Positions 14,981 to 15,028 of a DNA stretch of 15,028 nucleotides are shown piece after piece. This stretch comes from an uncultured Verrucomicrobium sp. GTDB lineage: Bacteria; Verrucomicrobiota; Verrucomicrobiia; Methylacidiphilales; GAS474. Positions within the stretch are counted from its first letter, which is position 1; each line of letters starts with the position of its first letter. The stretch spans positions 1 through 15,028 of the forward strand of contig CAISZB010000107.1 of NCBI GenBank assembly GCA_903889845.1. The letters are read 5' to 3'. A program made the translations under genes and the position numbers. The notes below the pieces were generated by a model. That model made no database searches, was not told the DNA's origin, and was given only the letters and a program-made list of their open reading frames with translations.

Positions 14981-15028
14981 ACCCCCTAGGCCGCGACTGA
15001 CGCCGCATATCTTGATGATACGCAAGGA

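Overview
The window is GC-rich bacterial DNA (roughly two thirds G+C by eye), densely packed, with strong G/C preference at third codon positions and few clear Shine-Dalgarno sequences. It probably comes from the Planctomycetes-Verrucomicrobia-Chlamydiae group, most likely a Verrucomicrobiota member. The main clue is one 1907-residue UvrA holding two complete UvrA units in tandem, an arrangement I know from Chlamydiae and relatives. The taxonomic call is an inference from gene form and composition, not from a marker gene. No rRNA, tRNA, CRISPR array, transposase or prophage gene is visible.

Layout: (1) 134-1222, a zinc-dependent alcohol/aldehyde dehydrogenase (+), facing a small hotdog-fold thioesterase (1227-1676, -) with four bases between them. 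(2) 1862-5853, a six-gene same-strand block: ECF sigma factor, membrane-anchored anti-sigma-like protein, DoxX-family membrane protein, a secreted 88-residue Cys/Lys repeat peptide, a DUF692/MNIO enzyme (BufB/MbnB-like) and a DUF2063 partner (BufC/MbnC-like). This has the form of a bufferin-type operon making a post-translationally modified, metal-binding peptide, with its own stress sigma factor. (3) 5869-6548, a Phd/YefM-VapC type II toxin-antitoxin pair starting 15 bases after bufC. (4) 6514-12237 (-), the double-length uvrA, whose 3' end overlaps the toxin gene tail to tail. (5) 12338-14909 (+), a zinc/manganese ABC importer (binding protein, ATPase, permease), divergent from uvrA, with an AT-rich start region holding a dyad operator over a candidate -10 box. 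(6) 14910-15028, a structured non-coding tail.

How the parts may work together: the sigma/anti-sigma pair probably senses envelope or metal stress and drives the operon. The DUF692 enzyme with its DUF2063 partner would oxidatively modify cysteines of the precursor, which is exported by its signal peptide and would bind metal in the periplasm or outside the cell; known bufferins bind copper. The importer at the other end handles zinc or manganese and is probably repressed by a Fur-family regulator encoded elsewhere. The points most worth a second look are the precursor (six Cys, each followed by Lys, in two 18-residue repeats), strong hairpins on both sides of its gene, the Cys/His motif at the N-terminus of the transporter ATPase, the dyad before the importer, and the uneven preservation of motifs between the two halves of UvrA.
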